Shown here: positions 18,875-27,064 of the stretch, piece by piece
Position numbering within the stretch: position 1 is the first letter of the stretch
Layout: the number at the start of each line of letters is the position of its first letter
Assembly (NCBI GenBank): GCA_018268355.1
Contig: JAFDWR010000003.1
Coordinates: forward strand, 186,001 to 250,000
Direction of reading: 5' to 3'
DNA from: Armatimonadota bacterium
Lineage (GTDB): Bacteria > Armatimonadota > Fimbriimonadia > Fimbriimonadales > Fimbriimonadaceae
Length of the DNA: 64,000 nucleotides
Position numbers and translations under genes: made by a program
The notes under the pieces: model-generated
What the model was told of the DNA's origin: nothing
The model's input: only the letters and a program-made list of their open reading frames with translations
Databases searched by the model: none

Positions 18875-20146
18875 ATGGCTCGCTCAACTGAATCGCTTTT
18901 GCCGCCCGTTGAGCGAGCCGTCCTTGTCTTTGTCAACGAACACGAGGAAGAAGACTCGATCGTCGAGGGCGAACTCGTCGGCCTATGCGAGGCTGCCCAC
19001 GTCGAACCTGTTGCCCAGATCCGGCAGCGGGTCGACCACCCGACCAAAGCCACCTATGTTGGCAAGGGAAAGGTGACCGAGATCGCGGCCCTGAGGGCCG
19101 AATCGGGGGCGGACTTTGTTCTCATCGACGGCGAGGTCACCGGCATTCAGCAGCGCAACCTCGAAGAGGCGTTGGGCTGCAAGGTCATCGACCGCACCCA
19201 GCTGATCCTCGACATCTTCGCCCGCCGCGCCCGGACCAAGGAAGGCATGCTCCAGGTTGAGCTCGCCCAGCTGACCACAATGCTTCCGAAGCTGATGTCG
19301 GTCTATACGAAGTTCGAGCGGCAACGGGGCGGTATCGGTATGCGCGGCCCGGGTGAAACAAAGCTTGAATCCGACCGACGCCTTGTCCGCGATCGCATCG
19401 CCCGCCTTAAGGAAGACATCGAAGAGGTGAAGCGGCACCGCGACCAGCAGCGCACCGGCCGCCGCAAGCAGATCTTCCCCTTTGTCTCCATCGTCGGCTA
19501 CACCTCGGCAGGCAAGAGCACGCTCATGAACCTCCTCGCGGGCTCCGAGTTCCTCGCCGACGCGATGCCTTTTGCCACCCTCGACCCGACCACCCGCAAG
19601 GTTGAATTTGGCGACGGCTACGGCATGTTCCTTACCGACACCGTCGGGTTCATTCGCAACCTCCCCACCCAGCTTGTTGCCGCCTTCCGCTCCACCCTGG
19701 AAGAGGCGGTCTATTCCGACCTCATCCTCCACGTCGTCGATCTCAGCGTCCCGACCTGGGAGGACCAGATGGACGCCGTCACCGAGACCCTCGAACTCCT
19801 CGGCGCGGGGCAGCATCCGACGATCCTCGTCTTCAACAAGGTCGACGCGTGTCCCGATGCCGCGCTCGTGAACCAGGCGGTAGCCGATTTCCCCGATTCT
19901 GTGGCGATCAGCGCGCTGACCGGCCGTGGGATTGACGATCTTCTCGCGCTCATCAGCAAGAAGTTCAAGAGCGTTCTCGGCGAAGTCGATCTGCACATCC
20001 CGTACGGGGATTCGCAGGCCCTCCAACTCTGTTACGACTTCGGAAAGGTCAAAGAGATCCGCTATGAAGAGGACTATATCGCGGTCAAAGCGGAGCTTGT
20101 GGATGAGATTCGAAGTCGTCTCGCGACCTACACCGTTGCCTCGTGA
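18875..20146 (+). CDS. hflX: ribosome-associated GTPase HflX
   Basis: HflX splits or rescues stalled ribosomes. The 423 residues have the N-terminal HflX domain (ATYVGKGKVTEIAAL near 56, then VIDRTQLILDIFARRA). A linker helix with GIGMRGPGETKLESDRR follows, then a TRAFAC GTPase domain. That domain has G1 GYTSAGKST near 207, G3 DTVGFIRNLP and G4 NKVD. Length matches the family. It overlaps prmC by four bases (GTGA), heading a run of translation-related genes (prmC, def, fmt). Confidence 0.95.
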   Translation: MARSTESLLPPVERAVLVFVNEHEEEDSIVEGELVGLCEAAHVEPVAQIRQRVDHPTKATYVGKGKVTEIAALRAESGADFVLIDGEVTGIQQRNLEEALGCKVIDRTQLILDIFARRARTKEGMLQVELAQLTTMLPKLMSVYTKFERQRGGIGMRGPGETKLESDRRLVRDRIARLKEDIEEVKRHRDQQRTGRRKQIFPFVSIVGYTSAGKSTLMNLLAGSEFLADAMPFATLDPTTRKVEFGDGYGMFLTDTVGFIRNLPTQLVAAFRSTLEEAVYSDLILHVVDLSVPTWEDQMDAVTETLELLGAGQHPTILVFNKVDACPDAALVNQAVADFPDSVAISALTGRGIDDLLALISKKFKSVLGEVDLHIPYGDSQALQLCYDFGKVKEIRYEEDYIAVKAELVDEIRSRLATYTVAS

Positions 20147-20958
20147 CTATTTCTGAGTGGCTCGGCCTTGCAACTGATCGTCTCGCTGCAAACGGGGTGG
20201 ACTCGCCGAGACTTGAGGCCAGAGTGCTCTTACAACGGGCTTTAGGCCTCAGTCACCCCGAAATCATCACCAAGTCGGACTCGGAAATCGATCCGGCGCT
20301 TGCCGATTCACTGCTCGCGCGGCGGCTTCGACACGAGCCGATCGCCTACATCATCGGGGAGCGAGAGTTCTACGGCCGCCCCTTTCGGGTCACGCCCGCC
20401 GTGCTCATCCCGCGCCAAGACACCGAGATCCTCGTCGAGCGGGTCCTTACCGAAGTGCAGCAGGGCACTGTGCTTGACATCGGGACGGGTAGCGGCGCGA
20501 TCGCGGTCAGTCTCGCCCTCGAAAACCCCGCCTTGCGGGTGACCGGTTCTGACCTTTCGCCCGAAGCCTTGGAGGTCGCCCAATTGAATGCTCAGGCATT
20601 AGGGGCCGACGTGGAGTGGGTGCTATCAGACCTCTTCGAAGCCTTCGCAGGGCGGAAATTCGAGCTCATTGCCTCAAATCCGCCCTACATCGACCGAAGC
20701 GAGCCACTCAAGGACGAGGTAAGGCATTTTGAGCCCGAGATGGCTTTGTTTGCCGACAAGCAGGGCCTTTTCTTCTACGAGAAACTGGCTATCGAAGCCA
20801 AGACTTATCTAAACAAGGGTGGTTTGATCGTTCTCGAGGTCGGCTATACCCAGGCCGAGCAGGTGAAAAGCCTCCTCAGCGCCCATGGCTGGGCGGTTCA
20901 ACCAAGCTCCTTTGACCTTGCGGGAATTGAGCGGGTTGTCGTGGCTCGGTATCCTTAA
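20143..20958 (+). CDS. prmC: release factor glutamine methyltransferase PrmC
   Basis: PrmC methylates the glutamine of the GGQ motif in peptide release factors. The 271 residues show the N-terminal helical domain, the bridge (IIGEREFYGRPFRVTPAVLIPRQDTE as two adjacent motifs) and a SAM-binding Rossmann domain. Key motifs are VLDIGTGSGAIAVSLA near 110 and the catalytic NPPYIDRSE near 184. The GTG start overlaps the hflX stop. No release factor gene is adjacent; def and fmt, which act at the other end of translation, follow. Confidence 0.94.
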   Translation: MTISEWLGLATDRLAANGVDSPRLEARVLLQRALGLSHPEIITKSDSEIDPALADSLLARRLRHEPIAYIIGEREFYGRPFRVTPAVLIPRQDTEILVERVLTEVQQGTVLDIGTGSGAIAVSLALENPALRVTGSDLSPEALEVAQLNAQALGADVEWVLSDLFEAFAGRKFELIASNPPYIDRSEPLKDEVRHFEPEMALFADKQGLFFYEKLAIEAKTYLNKGGLIVLEVGYTQAEQVKSLLSAHGWAVQPSSFDLAGIERVVVARYP

Positions 20959-20965
20959 GGGCAAG

Positions 20966-21496
20966 ATGGAGATCGTCGTCCCCGAGGAGTTCCGGCACCT
21001 TTATGCCCACGGCCCCGAGATGCCGGTGGTAAAGATTCCCGACCCCGTGCTGCGTCGCAAGGCGGCAGAAGTCGTCAAGTACGGCAAGAAACAGCGCCTG
21101 CTCATCGAGGACATGATCCGCATCATGAAGAAGTCGGAAGGGATCGGCCTCGCCGCACCCCAGGTCGGCCTCAGCACCCGCATCGTCGTGGTTGCGCCGC
21201 ACGGCGTCAAGGCGGTCGGCTTCATCAACCCCGTGATCGTGAAATCCGAGGGTGAAGTGCTCGGCGAAGAAGGCTGCCTGAGCATCCCCGCGCTGTATGG
21301 CCAGGTGAAGCGAGCCGAGTACATCGAAGTCGACGCGATTGACCAGCGCGGCCGCGAGGTCACCCTTGAGCTCGAAGGCATCCACGCGCGAGTCATGCAG
21401 CACGAAATCGACCACCTCGACGGCGTTCTCTTCACCGATCGGGCCGAGCTGGGGTCGCTTTATTGGCGTGATCCCCATGCCTACGACGAAGAATGA
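20966..21496 (+). CDS. def: peptide deformylase
   Basis: The enzyme removes the formyl group from nascent proteins using Fe2+ or Zn2+. All three motifs are present: GIGLAAPQVG, EGCLS (metal Cys) and HEIDHLDG (two metal His and catalytic Glu). With ATG 20966 the product has 176 residues, including about 18 before the usual start. An internal ATG at 21020 (MPVVKIPDPVLR) would give the standard N-terminus, and I cannot exclude it. AAGGG lies just before 20966. The gene overlaps fmt by four bases, a very common pairing. Confidence 0.94.
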   Translation: MEIVVPEEFRHLYAHGPEMPVVKIPDPVLRRKAAEVVKYGKKQRLLIEDMIRIMKKSEGIGLAAPQVGLSTRIVVVAPHGVKAVGFINPVIVKSEGEVLGEEGCLSIPALYGQVKRAEYIEVDAIDQRGREVTLELEGIHARVMQHEIDHLDGVLFTDRAELGSLYWRDPHAYDEE

Positions 21497-22410
21497 GATT
21501 CGTCTACTTCGGCACCGGATCGTTTGCCCTTCCTGCCCTTCGCCGGATCGCCAAGCACGTCTGCGCCGTCGTCACTCAGCCCGATAAGCCGACGGGCCGA
21601 AAGCAGGTTCTCACCCCGACGCCGGCCAAGGTCCTCGCCACCGAACTCGGAATCCCGGTCTTCACCCCTCAGAAGGCGCGCGACCTCCAGTTCATCGAGT
21701 CGATCCGCGCGCTGGATGCCGACGCGTTGATCGTGGCGAGCTATGGCCAGATCCTGAAGCCTGCCCTCCTCGAATCGGCCAAGCGAGGGGGAATCAACCT
21801 CCACGGATCGATCCTTCCCGCCTACCGAGGGGCGGCTCCCATCCAAAGGTCGCTTCTCATGGGCGAGAAGGTCACCGGCGTCACCTTGATGCAGATGGAT
21901 GCGGGCATGGACACTGGAGACATCATCGAGATCGCCGAGACGCCAGTCAATGAGCTTGAAACCTATGGCGAGTTGCAAGATCGTTTGGCCGAGATAGCCG
22001 CAGACTTGATCGAGAAACGTCTGGAAGACCTCTATCTGGGCAACTATAAGCGCCTGCCCCAGGACGAATCGAAGGCAACTCTCGCCCCGAAAGTCGAGCG
22101 ATACGAGACCATTCTCGACTTCGAGGAGCCTGCCCACCAGACCGTCTGCCGCTGGCAGGCCTTCACGCCGAACCCTGGTGTCTGGGCGGCGACTTCCCTC
22201 GGCCGGCTCAAGATTCACCGCCTGACCCATTCCGATGGTGCCGACGAACCGGGAACCATCATCGCCCTCGATGAAGGCATCACCGTTGCCCACCACAATG
22301 GCGCGGTGACCTGGCTCCAGGTCCAACCAGAGGGTAAAACGGCGATGTCGGCGCGGGATTACGCGCGCGGGGCACGCCTTACGGTCGGCCAATCGTTGAG
22401 GAATACATGA
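21493..22410 (+). CDS. fmt: methionyl-tRNA formyltransferase
   Basis: The enzyme formylates initiator Met-tRNA with 10-formyl-THF. The 305 residues begin MRFVYFGTGSFALPAL. The hydrolase-type domain carries the active-site series NLHGSILPAYRGAAPIQ and the MDAGMDTGDI aspartate motif. The C-terminal OB-like tRNA-binding domain covers about residues 205-300. Length is normal. The ATG overlaps the def stop and the gene's own stop overlaps the next gene by four bases, so the group is translationally coupled. Confidence 0.95.
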   Translation: MRFVYFGTGSFALPALRRIAKHVCAVVTQPDKPTGRKQVLTPTPAKVLATELGIPVFTPQKARDLQFIESIRALDADALIVASYGQILKPALLESAKRGGINLHGSILPAYRGAAPIQRSLLMGEKVTGVTLMQMDAGMDTGDIIEIAETPVNELETYGELQDRLAEIAADLIEKRLEDLYLGNYKRLPQDESKATLAPKVERYETILDFEEPAHQTVCRWQAFTPNPGVWAATSLGRLKIHRLTHSDGADEPGTIIALDEGITVAHHNGAVTWLQVQPEGKTAMSARDYARGARLTVGQSLRNT

Positions 22411-23690
22411 GCGAAAAGCAACAGCCAAAGATCCTTCAAAAGCGCGTGATGCGGACGGCGATCGCCGTCATCCTGCTTGCCGGTCTCTACAGCGCTTGGC
22501 GATACCTTCCCGAGTACCTCAACAACGACAACGCCGTTGCCGACACGAAGGGCAAGATCATCGCTCTCCGCACCGACGACAAGGGCACCCGAGCGGTCCT
22601 CATCGACGCCAAGTCGGGCGAAGTGAAGGAGTCGCCCGATTGGGTTGACGGTGCCGACGACCGCGACGTCGTCTGGCGTCCCGATGGTCAGCGCGCCTAT
22701 GTCGTTCGAATCCTCCCCGAAAAGCCAGGCGAGAAGATAACCCCGAACTACCAAATCTATCGCTGGAACACCCAGTCGGGCGAGTTCCAAGTCCGAACCA
22801 CCGGCACGCGAACGCTCAGCACCCCGCGATTCTTCGCCTGGGACAAAGACGACCGACTTGCGACCGCCTTGGTCATCGCGGGCGGCAAGGTCCTCAAATT
22901 CGATCCAAACCAGAGCGAGAGCACGACTCAGGTTGTCCTCCCGCCTCGATCTAAGGACGATGCGACGCTTACCGACCCCGAGGGGAACGGTCGCTCAAGC
23001 GAGATCGATGAGCAATACGGCAGTTTTGGTCAAAGCTTCAAAGATGCGCGCTATCTCTTCGGCCGTGAAGCCGTCGTCGCTGTTCTAAAGGCCGAAGCGG
23101 GCGAGGCCCTGATCTTCCAAAAGCTGGTGGGAACGCCCGACGAGAGGCGGCCCAAGCTCATCGCCTTCGGCGAGCACATCGACCTCGACGTCTCTCCGGT
23201 GGCTCCGGTCGTGGTCTATTCGGTCACCAATTTCCGCTGGCGCGACCCCAAGGATGCCCCGCCAGAGTTCATCAAGAACGGCAAGCTCACCCGGCCCTAT
23301 GCCCACTGCCTTGGCCTCCTCGACGTCGCCTCTGGCAAGTCGGGCCTCCTCGACAAGAGCGATGGCAACGAACGCTGCTTCTCCGCCCCACGGATTGACC
23401 CCACCGGCCAAGCGCTGGTCTGCCTCACCGGCAAGTACAACGGCCTGGGTGATGTTGAGCTCAACGAGATGGAGGTCATGGGCCTCGCGGGCGGCAACCA
23501 GAAGCTGATGCAGGGCACCTTCCGCGACGTGAGCTGGCACCCGGGTGGCAAGAAACTCATCTATGCCAAAAAGACAGAAGAGGGCAAGTTTGCCCTCTTC
23601 CAACTCGCTCAAGATTCAACCGGCGAGACTCGTTTGACGAAGGACAGCGCGGACTATTCTCAGCCCGCGTTCAGCCCTCAAGGTGACTAG
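22407..23690 (+). CDS. membrane-anchored TolB-like beta-propeller protein
   Basis: The 427-residue protein has one N-terminal TM segment (about 15-32) and a long extracytoplasmic part. That part carries repeats of the PD40/TolB kind: VVWRPDGQRAYVV, VSWHPGGKKLIYAKK and QPAFSPQGD at the end. The blades suggest a six- or seven-bladed propeller used for binding. It overlaps fmt by four bases, though no functional tie to formylation is evident. Its stop is a CTAG shared with the convergent STN gene. No specific family is recognised. Confidence 0.7.
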   Translation: MSEKQQPKILQKRVMRTAIAVILLAGLYSAWRYLPEYLNNDNAVADTKGKIIALRTDDKGTRAVLIDAKSGEVKESPDWVDGADDRDVVWRPDGQRAYVVRILPEKPGEKITPNYQIYRWNTQSGEFQVRTTGTRTLSTPRFFAWDKDDRLATALVIAGGKVLKFDPNQSESTTQVVLPPRSKDDATLTDPEGNGRSSEIDEQYGSFGQSFKDARYLFGREAVVAVLKAEAGEALIFQKLVGTPDERRPKLIAFGEHIDLDVSPVAPVVVYSVTNFRWRDPKDAPPEFIKNGKLTRPYAHCLGLLDVASGKSGLLDKSDGNERCFSAPRIDPTGQALVCLTGKYNGLGDVELNEMEVMGLAGGNQKLMQGTFRDVSWHPGGKKLIYAKKTEEGKFALFQLAQDSTGETRLTKDSADYSQPAFSPQGD

Positions 23691-24379
23691 TCGAGCGAAG
23701 GATCGAGCGCCTTCTTGAGTCGAATCTCGATCGTGCCCTTCTCGGTCGCAACGAACTCGAGGTTCGCGGCGGTCGTGATCTGGGTCAGCGCCTTCTCTAG
23801 CGTGAGCTGGCTCAGCCGTGCGTCAAGCTTGTAGAGAGGCACCGTCGGGAGAACTTCGATCTCAACGCCAGCCTGACGTCCGAGGACCTTCATCAGCGTG
23901 TGGATGTCGACCTTGGCAAATCGGACGCTCACCTTCTTCGTCAGCGCTTCCTTGGCGGTCTTGATCGACGGCGGGTTGGTCGACTGGGTCGGAACCGGAG
24001 TCACCTTCGTCTCAACCGTGCTCGGAAGGAGCTTCGGCGTCGAATCGTTGGTCGGCGGCGCAGGCGCGATCAAAGGCTTTTGGATGCTGATGTAGTAGAT
24101 CCCGTTCTGGACTTCAAACTTCAGCTTGGCGGTCGTGCAGATGATCTGGAGTGCCTCGTCGAACTCCACGTCGCTGAGCGAAAGGTGGAGCGCCATGTAG
24201 GTACCCGGCGCGATGACGTAGTTCTTCTTCGCCTGGGTGAAGAGGTCGCCCAGGATGGTCTTGACGTCGGTTCCCTTGGCGGAGATCGTCACCGTCTTGG
24301 GCGGGCCCGCCGGCGACTGCGTCTGTGCGTGACCGAGCGTGGCCAAGACGACTAGAGCTGCGATGAGTGTTCGTTTCAT
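23687..24379 (-). CDS. exported protein with two STN (secretin/TonB N-terminal) domains
   Basis: The 230 residues start with a signal peptide (cleavage near LGHAQ). Two similar segments, about 35-105 and 145-225, show the STN pattern: strand, helix ILGDLFTQAKKNYVI, strand, then a helix EALQIICTTAKLKFEV and a paired strand. The second copy has VDIHTLMKVLGRQAGVEIEV and LEKALTQITTAANLEFVA. A Pro/Thr linker joins them. STN domains sit before secretin pores or in TonB transducers, but neither a pore nor a plug follows. The gene lies 26 bases after an anti-sigma-like gene. Confidence 0.7.
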   Translation of the reverse strand: MKRTLIAALVVLATLGHAQTQSPAGPPKTVTISAKGTDVKTILGDLFTQAKKNYVIAPGTYMALHLSLSDVEFDEALQIICTTAKLKFEVQNGIYYISIQKPLIAPAPPTNDSTPKLLPSTVETKVTPVPTQSTNPPSIKTAKEALTKKVSVRFAKVDIHTLMKVLGRQAGVEIEVLPTVPLYKLDARLSQLTLEKALTQITTAANLEFVATEKGTIEIRLKKALDPSLD

Positions 24380-24405
24380 GGTGGTTTGCTGCCCTCCGGC
24401 GAGTG

Positions 24406-25290
24406 TTACTGGATCGGTCGACCCTCGCTGTCATAGACTCGAACCGAGTTCTTCGGTGCGCGAGTCTTGGCGCGCTTGGTCGGGGTCCTTCGAGTGGTCC
24501 TTGCGGTGGCCTTGGTTCGAGCCTTGCGAATCGAGGTTCGATTGCGCTTGATCGTTCGCTTGGCCGTGGTTTCGGTGCGGACGGGTTCGGTGGGAACCGT
24601 CTCGCGAACCGGAGTCAGAGTGGGGGCTTCTGTCTGCGGAAATTCGGTGTTCTGAATCGATTCAGGGATGCCGACCTCACCCATCAGGGCGATCGCGGTC
24701 GGATCGATCTTGATCTCAGGCTTCTTGGCGACGACCGGTGCCGGGGTCGGGCTTGCAACCGGCGACGGCTTAGCCGTCGGGGCAGGTGCCGGCGTGCTTT
24801 CTGCGGCCGGGGTGGTCTGGTTGGCCTTCGGTCCGAGCCACGTCGAGGCGTTCTTGCCCGCGTAGCTCATGGCAAGAAGAACGGCGGCGAGAGCGGCAGA
24901 CCAGCCGAGCGGCTTCAGTCCAAGCTTAAGGTTCGGCTGAACGCGAGCGGCGGTGGCCCTGCGGGTCACCGGAGCCTCTTCGACCACCGGCTCATCCTCT
25001 TCCGTCTCCTCGATGCTGACAACGGCTCGCTGGGCATTGATCGCCTTTCCGAGCTTGCTCGCGGGAGGAGTGGCCTTCGGCTTGGCGGCCTTCTTTGCCG
25101 GAGCCTCCTTACCAACGCCCGCCTTCTCGAGCAAGGCCTCGCGCTTCTCGGCGAGCACCTGCTGGCAGTCGGGGCAGTCTCCAAGGTGGGCCTCCAGGTC
25201 GCGGATCGTCTCTGCGGAGAGCGACTCACCCGCCACGTATCGGTTCAGCTGGAGTTGGGCAATCTGACATTCAAAGCTTTCGGCAGCCAT
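24406..25290 (-). CDS. zinc-finger (HC2-type) anti-sigma-like membrane protein with basic tail
   Basis: The 294 residues begin with a zf-HC2-like region (FECQIAQLQLNRYVAGE, then HLGDCPDCQQVL, the H-x3-C-x2-C zinc motif). A charged linker and one TM segment near 135-152 follow. The outer part has a Pro/Thr/Ala-rich stretch and then about 50 residues of Lys/Arg/Thr repeats ending SEGRPIQ. Anti-sigma factors of this class bind an ECF sigma factor, yet none is adjacent. Upstream is a HAD phosphatase and downstream the STN protein. The basic tail would lie outside the membrane and may bind wall polymers. Confidence 0.65.
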   Translation of the reverse strand: MAAESFECQIAQLQLNRYVAGESLSAETIRDLEAHLGDCPDCQQVLAEKREALLEKAGVGKEAPAKKAAKPKATPPASKLGKAINAQRAVVSIEETEEDEPVVEEAPVTRRATAARVQPNLKLGLKPLGWSAALAAVLLAMSYAGKNASTWLGPKANQTTPAAESTPAPAPTAKPSPVASPTPAPVVAKKPEIKIDPTAIALMGEVGIPESIQNTEFPQTEAPTLTPVRETVPTEPVRTETTAKRTIKRNRTSIRKARTKATARTTRRTPTKRAKTRAPKNSVRVYDSEGRPIQ

Positions 25291-25362
25291 CGTTTTCGTC
25301 CTTCGGCAAATCTATGGGGCTACTGGGCCCACTGAGATCTTTGGGACGACGAGGCGAAAACT

Positions 25363-26013
25363 TTAGAGTAGGTTCAGAGCTTTTCTTAGCTCCATAGCTG
25401 AAGCAGATTCGAAGACGCTATCGGCAAGGGTGAGGTCGAGCCGCGCAGTGAGGGGGTTCGGAATCGCGAAAACCCGCAGCCCCGCCCGCTTGGCGGCTGT
25501 GATTCCGTTCACCGAATCTTCGAGCGCAATCGCCTTCGAGGGCTCGATTCCCAGGTGCGAGCACGCGAGCAGATACAGGTCTGGCCATGGCTTGGCCTGC
25601 CGAACGTCGTCCGCGCAACACACGACCGGGAAGAACTGTCGCAGACCGAGGAGGTCGAGGTAGCCATCCACCCAATCGTGCTTTGAACTCGAAGCAATCG
25701 CAATCGGGCGTCGGTCGTGGTGCAACGACCGGATCAATGACTCAATGCCAGGCATCGCGCCCGCTTGGTTGATCCGGCGGACAATGTTCGTCCTCGCCTT
25801 CGCATGAATCTCGTCGGCGGGCTTTCCGGTCAGGCGCGTCCAGCGGGCGGCCGGTTGCTCGATCCCGCCCAGCGGTCCCGAACCCAGCAACTGGAACCAC
25901 CAATCGTCGTCCATCGCATGGCCCGAGGCCTCAAAGATGGCCTTCCACTCATCGTACTCAGGGGTTTCCGTATCGAGAATCAGGCCGTCGAAATCAAAGA
26001 TGACTGCAGACAC
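25363..26013 (-). CDS. HAD-superfamily phosphatase (beta-phosphoglucomutase-like)
   Basis: The 216-residue protein has the HAD motifs: I DFDGLILDTE near residue 8, II with SSSKH, III the lysine in AKPWPDLY, and IV ALEDSVNG. The alpha-helical C1 cap places it with small sugar or nucleotide phosphatases (Gph, YcjU-type). The substrate is unknown. The GTG at 26013 is chosen because homology begins there and because TATGCT lies exactly six bases upstream. The gene is divergent from the TPR gene and precedes the anti-sigma-like gene by 72 bases. Confidence 0.85.
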   Translation of the reverse strand: MSAVIFDFDGLILDTETPEYDEWKAIFEASGHAMDDDWWFQLLGSGPLGGIEQPAARWTRLTGKPADEIHAKARTNIVRRINQAGAMPGIESLIRSLHHDRRPIAIASSSKHDWVDGYLDLLGLRQFFPVVCCADDVRQAKPWPDLYLLACSHLGIEPSKAIALEDSVNGITAAKRAGLRVFAIPNPLTARLDLTLADSVFESASAMELRKALNLL

Positions 26014-26019
26014 AAGAAC

Positions 26020-26025
26020 AGCATA
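26020..26025 (-). promoter_or_regulatory. putative -10 for leaderless HAD gene
   Basis: TATGCT on the minus strand, six bases, then GTG at 26013. Confidence 0.4.
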
Positions 26026-26149
26026 GCGGAGAGGCGCATCGATCGGGGATGGAGCTGCGTCTGTACTCTTTGCCAAAGGATTGGCGGGCGCTTGGCCAGG
26101 ATGGCCATTTTTCTTTCTCCGGCCCCTTTGGACCCTCAAATCGGATTCC

Positions 26150-26155
26150 GACAAT
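26150..26155 (+). promoter_or_regulatory. putative -10 for leaderless TPR gene
   Basis: GACAAT, six bases, then ATG at 26162. TTGGAC at 26128-26133 is a fair -35 candidate with a 16-bp spacer. Confidence 0.45.
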
Positions 26156-26161
26156 CTCACT

Positions 26162-27064
26162 ATGTCGCTGGTGGGAAAGTGGTTTGGCTTTGGTGAAGAC
26201 GAGGTCTTCGATGAAGCGGTCAGGTTGATGGATCGTCGGGATTTCAGTGAGGCGATCGCCGCCTTTGAGGCCGTTCGCCAAGCGGATACCGGGACCGATT
26301 CGTTCAAAGCCAAGCTGAAAGCGCACCTCGCGAAGGCCTATCACATGCTTGGCATGGAGTCGCTGGCCAAGGGCTGGGTGGAAACCGCCCTTGTCAATCT
26401 CCTCAAATCCGTTGAGCTTGAACCCCATTACGCCGACTTCCGGGTCGCTCTGGCCCGCGGCTATCGCGCCTCGGGGAACCGGATGGAAGAGTTTGCCCAG
26501 ATTCGCCGCGCGCTGGAGATCAATCCCGAATACACCCTCGCGATGGTCTACCGCGCCGTGCTCGATCTTGCCGAGAGCCGATTTGATGACGCTCGCTATT
26601 GGGCCCACCGCGCTTCGGTCCGCGAGAACAACGCCTTTCGCGATGCCCTCGACCAGATGACGGCGGGCGAATATGGCCGCGCTTGCGAGCGACTTTGGAA
26701 TCACGTCGAGACCTGGCTCCACCCCTCGCAGACGCTTCGACTCGAGGCGCAGGAGTGGATTGAGCATCAGAATTGGGATGAGGCGAGCCGCTGCCTGCTC
26801 ATGGCGATCGAAATCGCTCCCACCTTCCCCGACCTCCGGCGAGAGCTCGGCGAGGTCTATTTCGCGGCGGACCGCGTGAAGGATGCTCTGGACCAATTCC
26901 GACGGGCGGTCGAGCTCAACCCGCGATTTGCGGATGCGTGGGCGCTCTGCGGAGTCTGCATGAAGCGGCAGGGCAACGAGCACGAAGCGCGACTTTGCTT
27001 CCTGAACGCGGTCAACCTTCAGCCCGGGCACCCCATCGCTGCCCTCGAGCTGAGCGCGGCCTAG
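26162..27064 (+). CDS. tetratricopeptide-repeat protein
   Basis: The 300-residue cytosolic protein is built of helical pairs with TPR spacing. Clear repeats are FSEAIAAFEAVRQ near 20, LVNLLKSVELEPHYADFRVALARGYRASG near 75-105 (two helices), and ALDQFRRAVELNPRFADAWALCGVC near 245. TPR arrays bind partner proteins; the partner is unknown. No signal peptide or extra domain is visible. The start at 26162 is supported by a leaderless-type -10 element. The gene converges on the nucleotidyltransferase gene through a shared CTAG stop. Confidence 0.82.
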   Translation: MSLVGKWFGFGEDEVFDEAVRLMDRRDFSEAIAAFEAVRQADTGTDSFKAKLKAHLAKAYHMLGMESLAKGWVETALVNLLKSVELEPHYADFRVALARGYRASGNRMEEFAQIRRALEINPEYTLAMVYRAVLDLAESRFDDARYWAHRASVRENNAFRDALDQMTAGEYGRACERLWNHVETWLHPSQTLRLEAQEWIEHQNWDEASRCLLMAIEIAPTFPDLRRELGEVYFAADRVKDALDQFRRAVELNPRFADAWALCGVCMKRQGNEHEARLCFLNAVNLQPGHPIAALELSAA

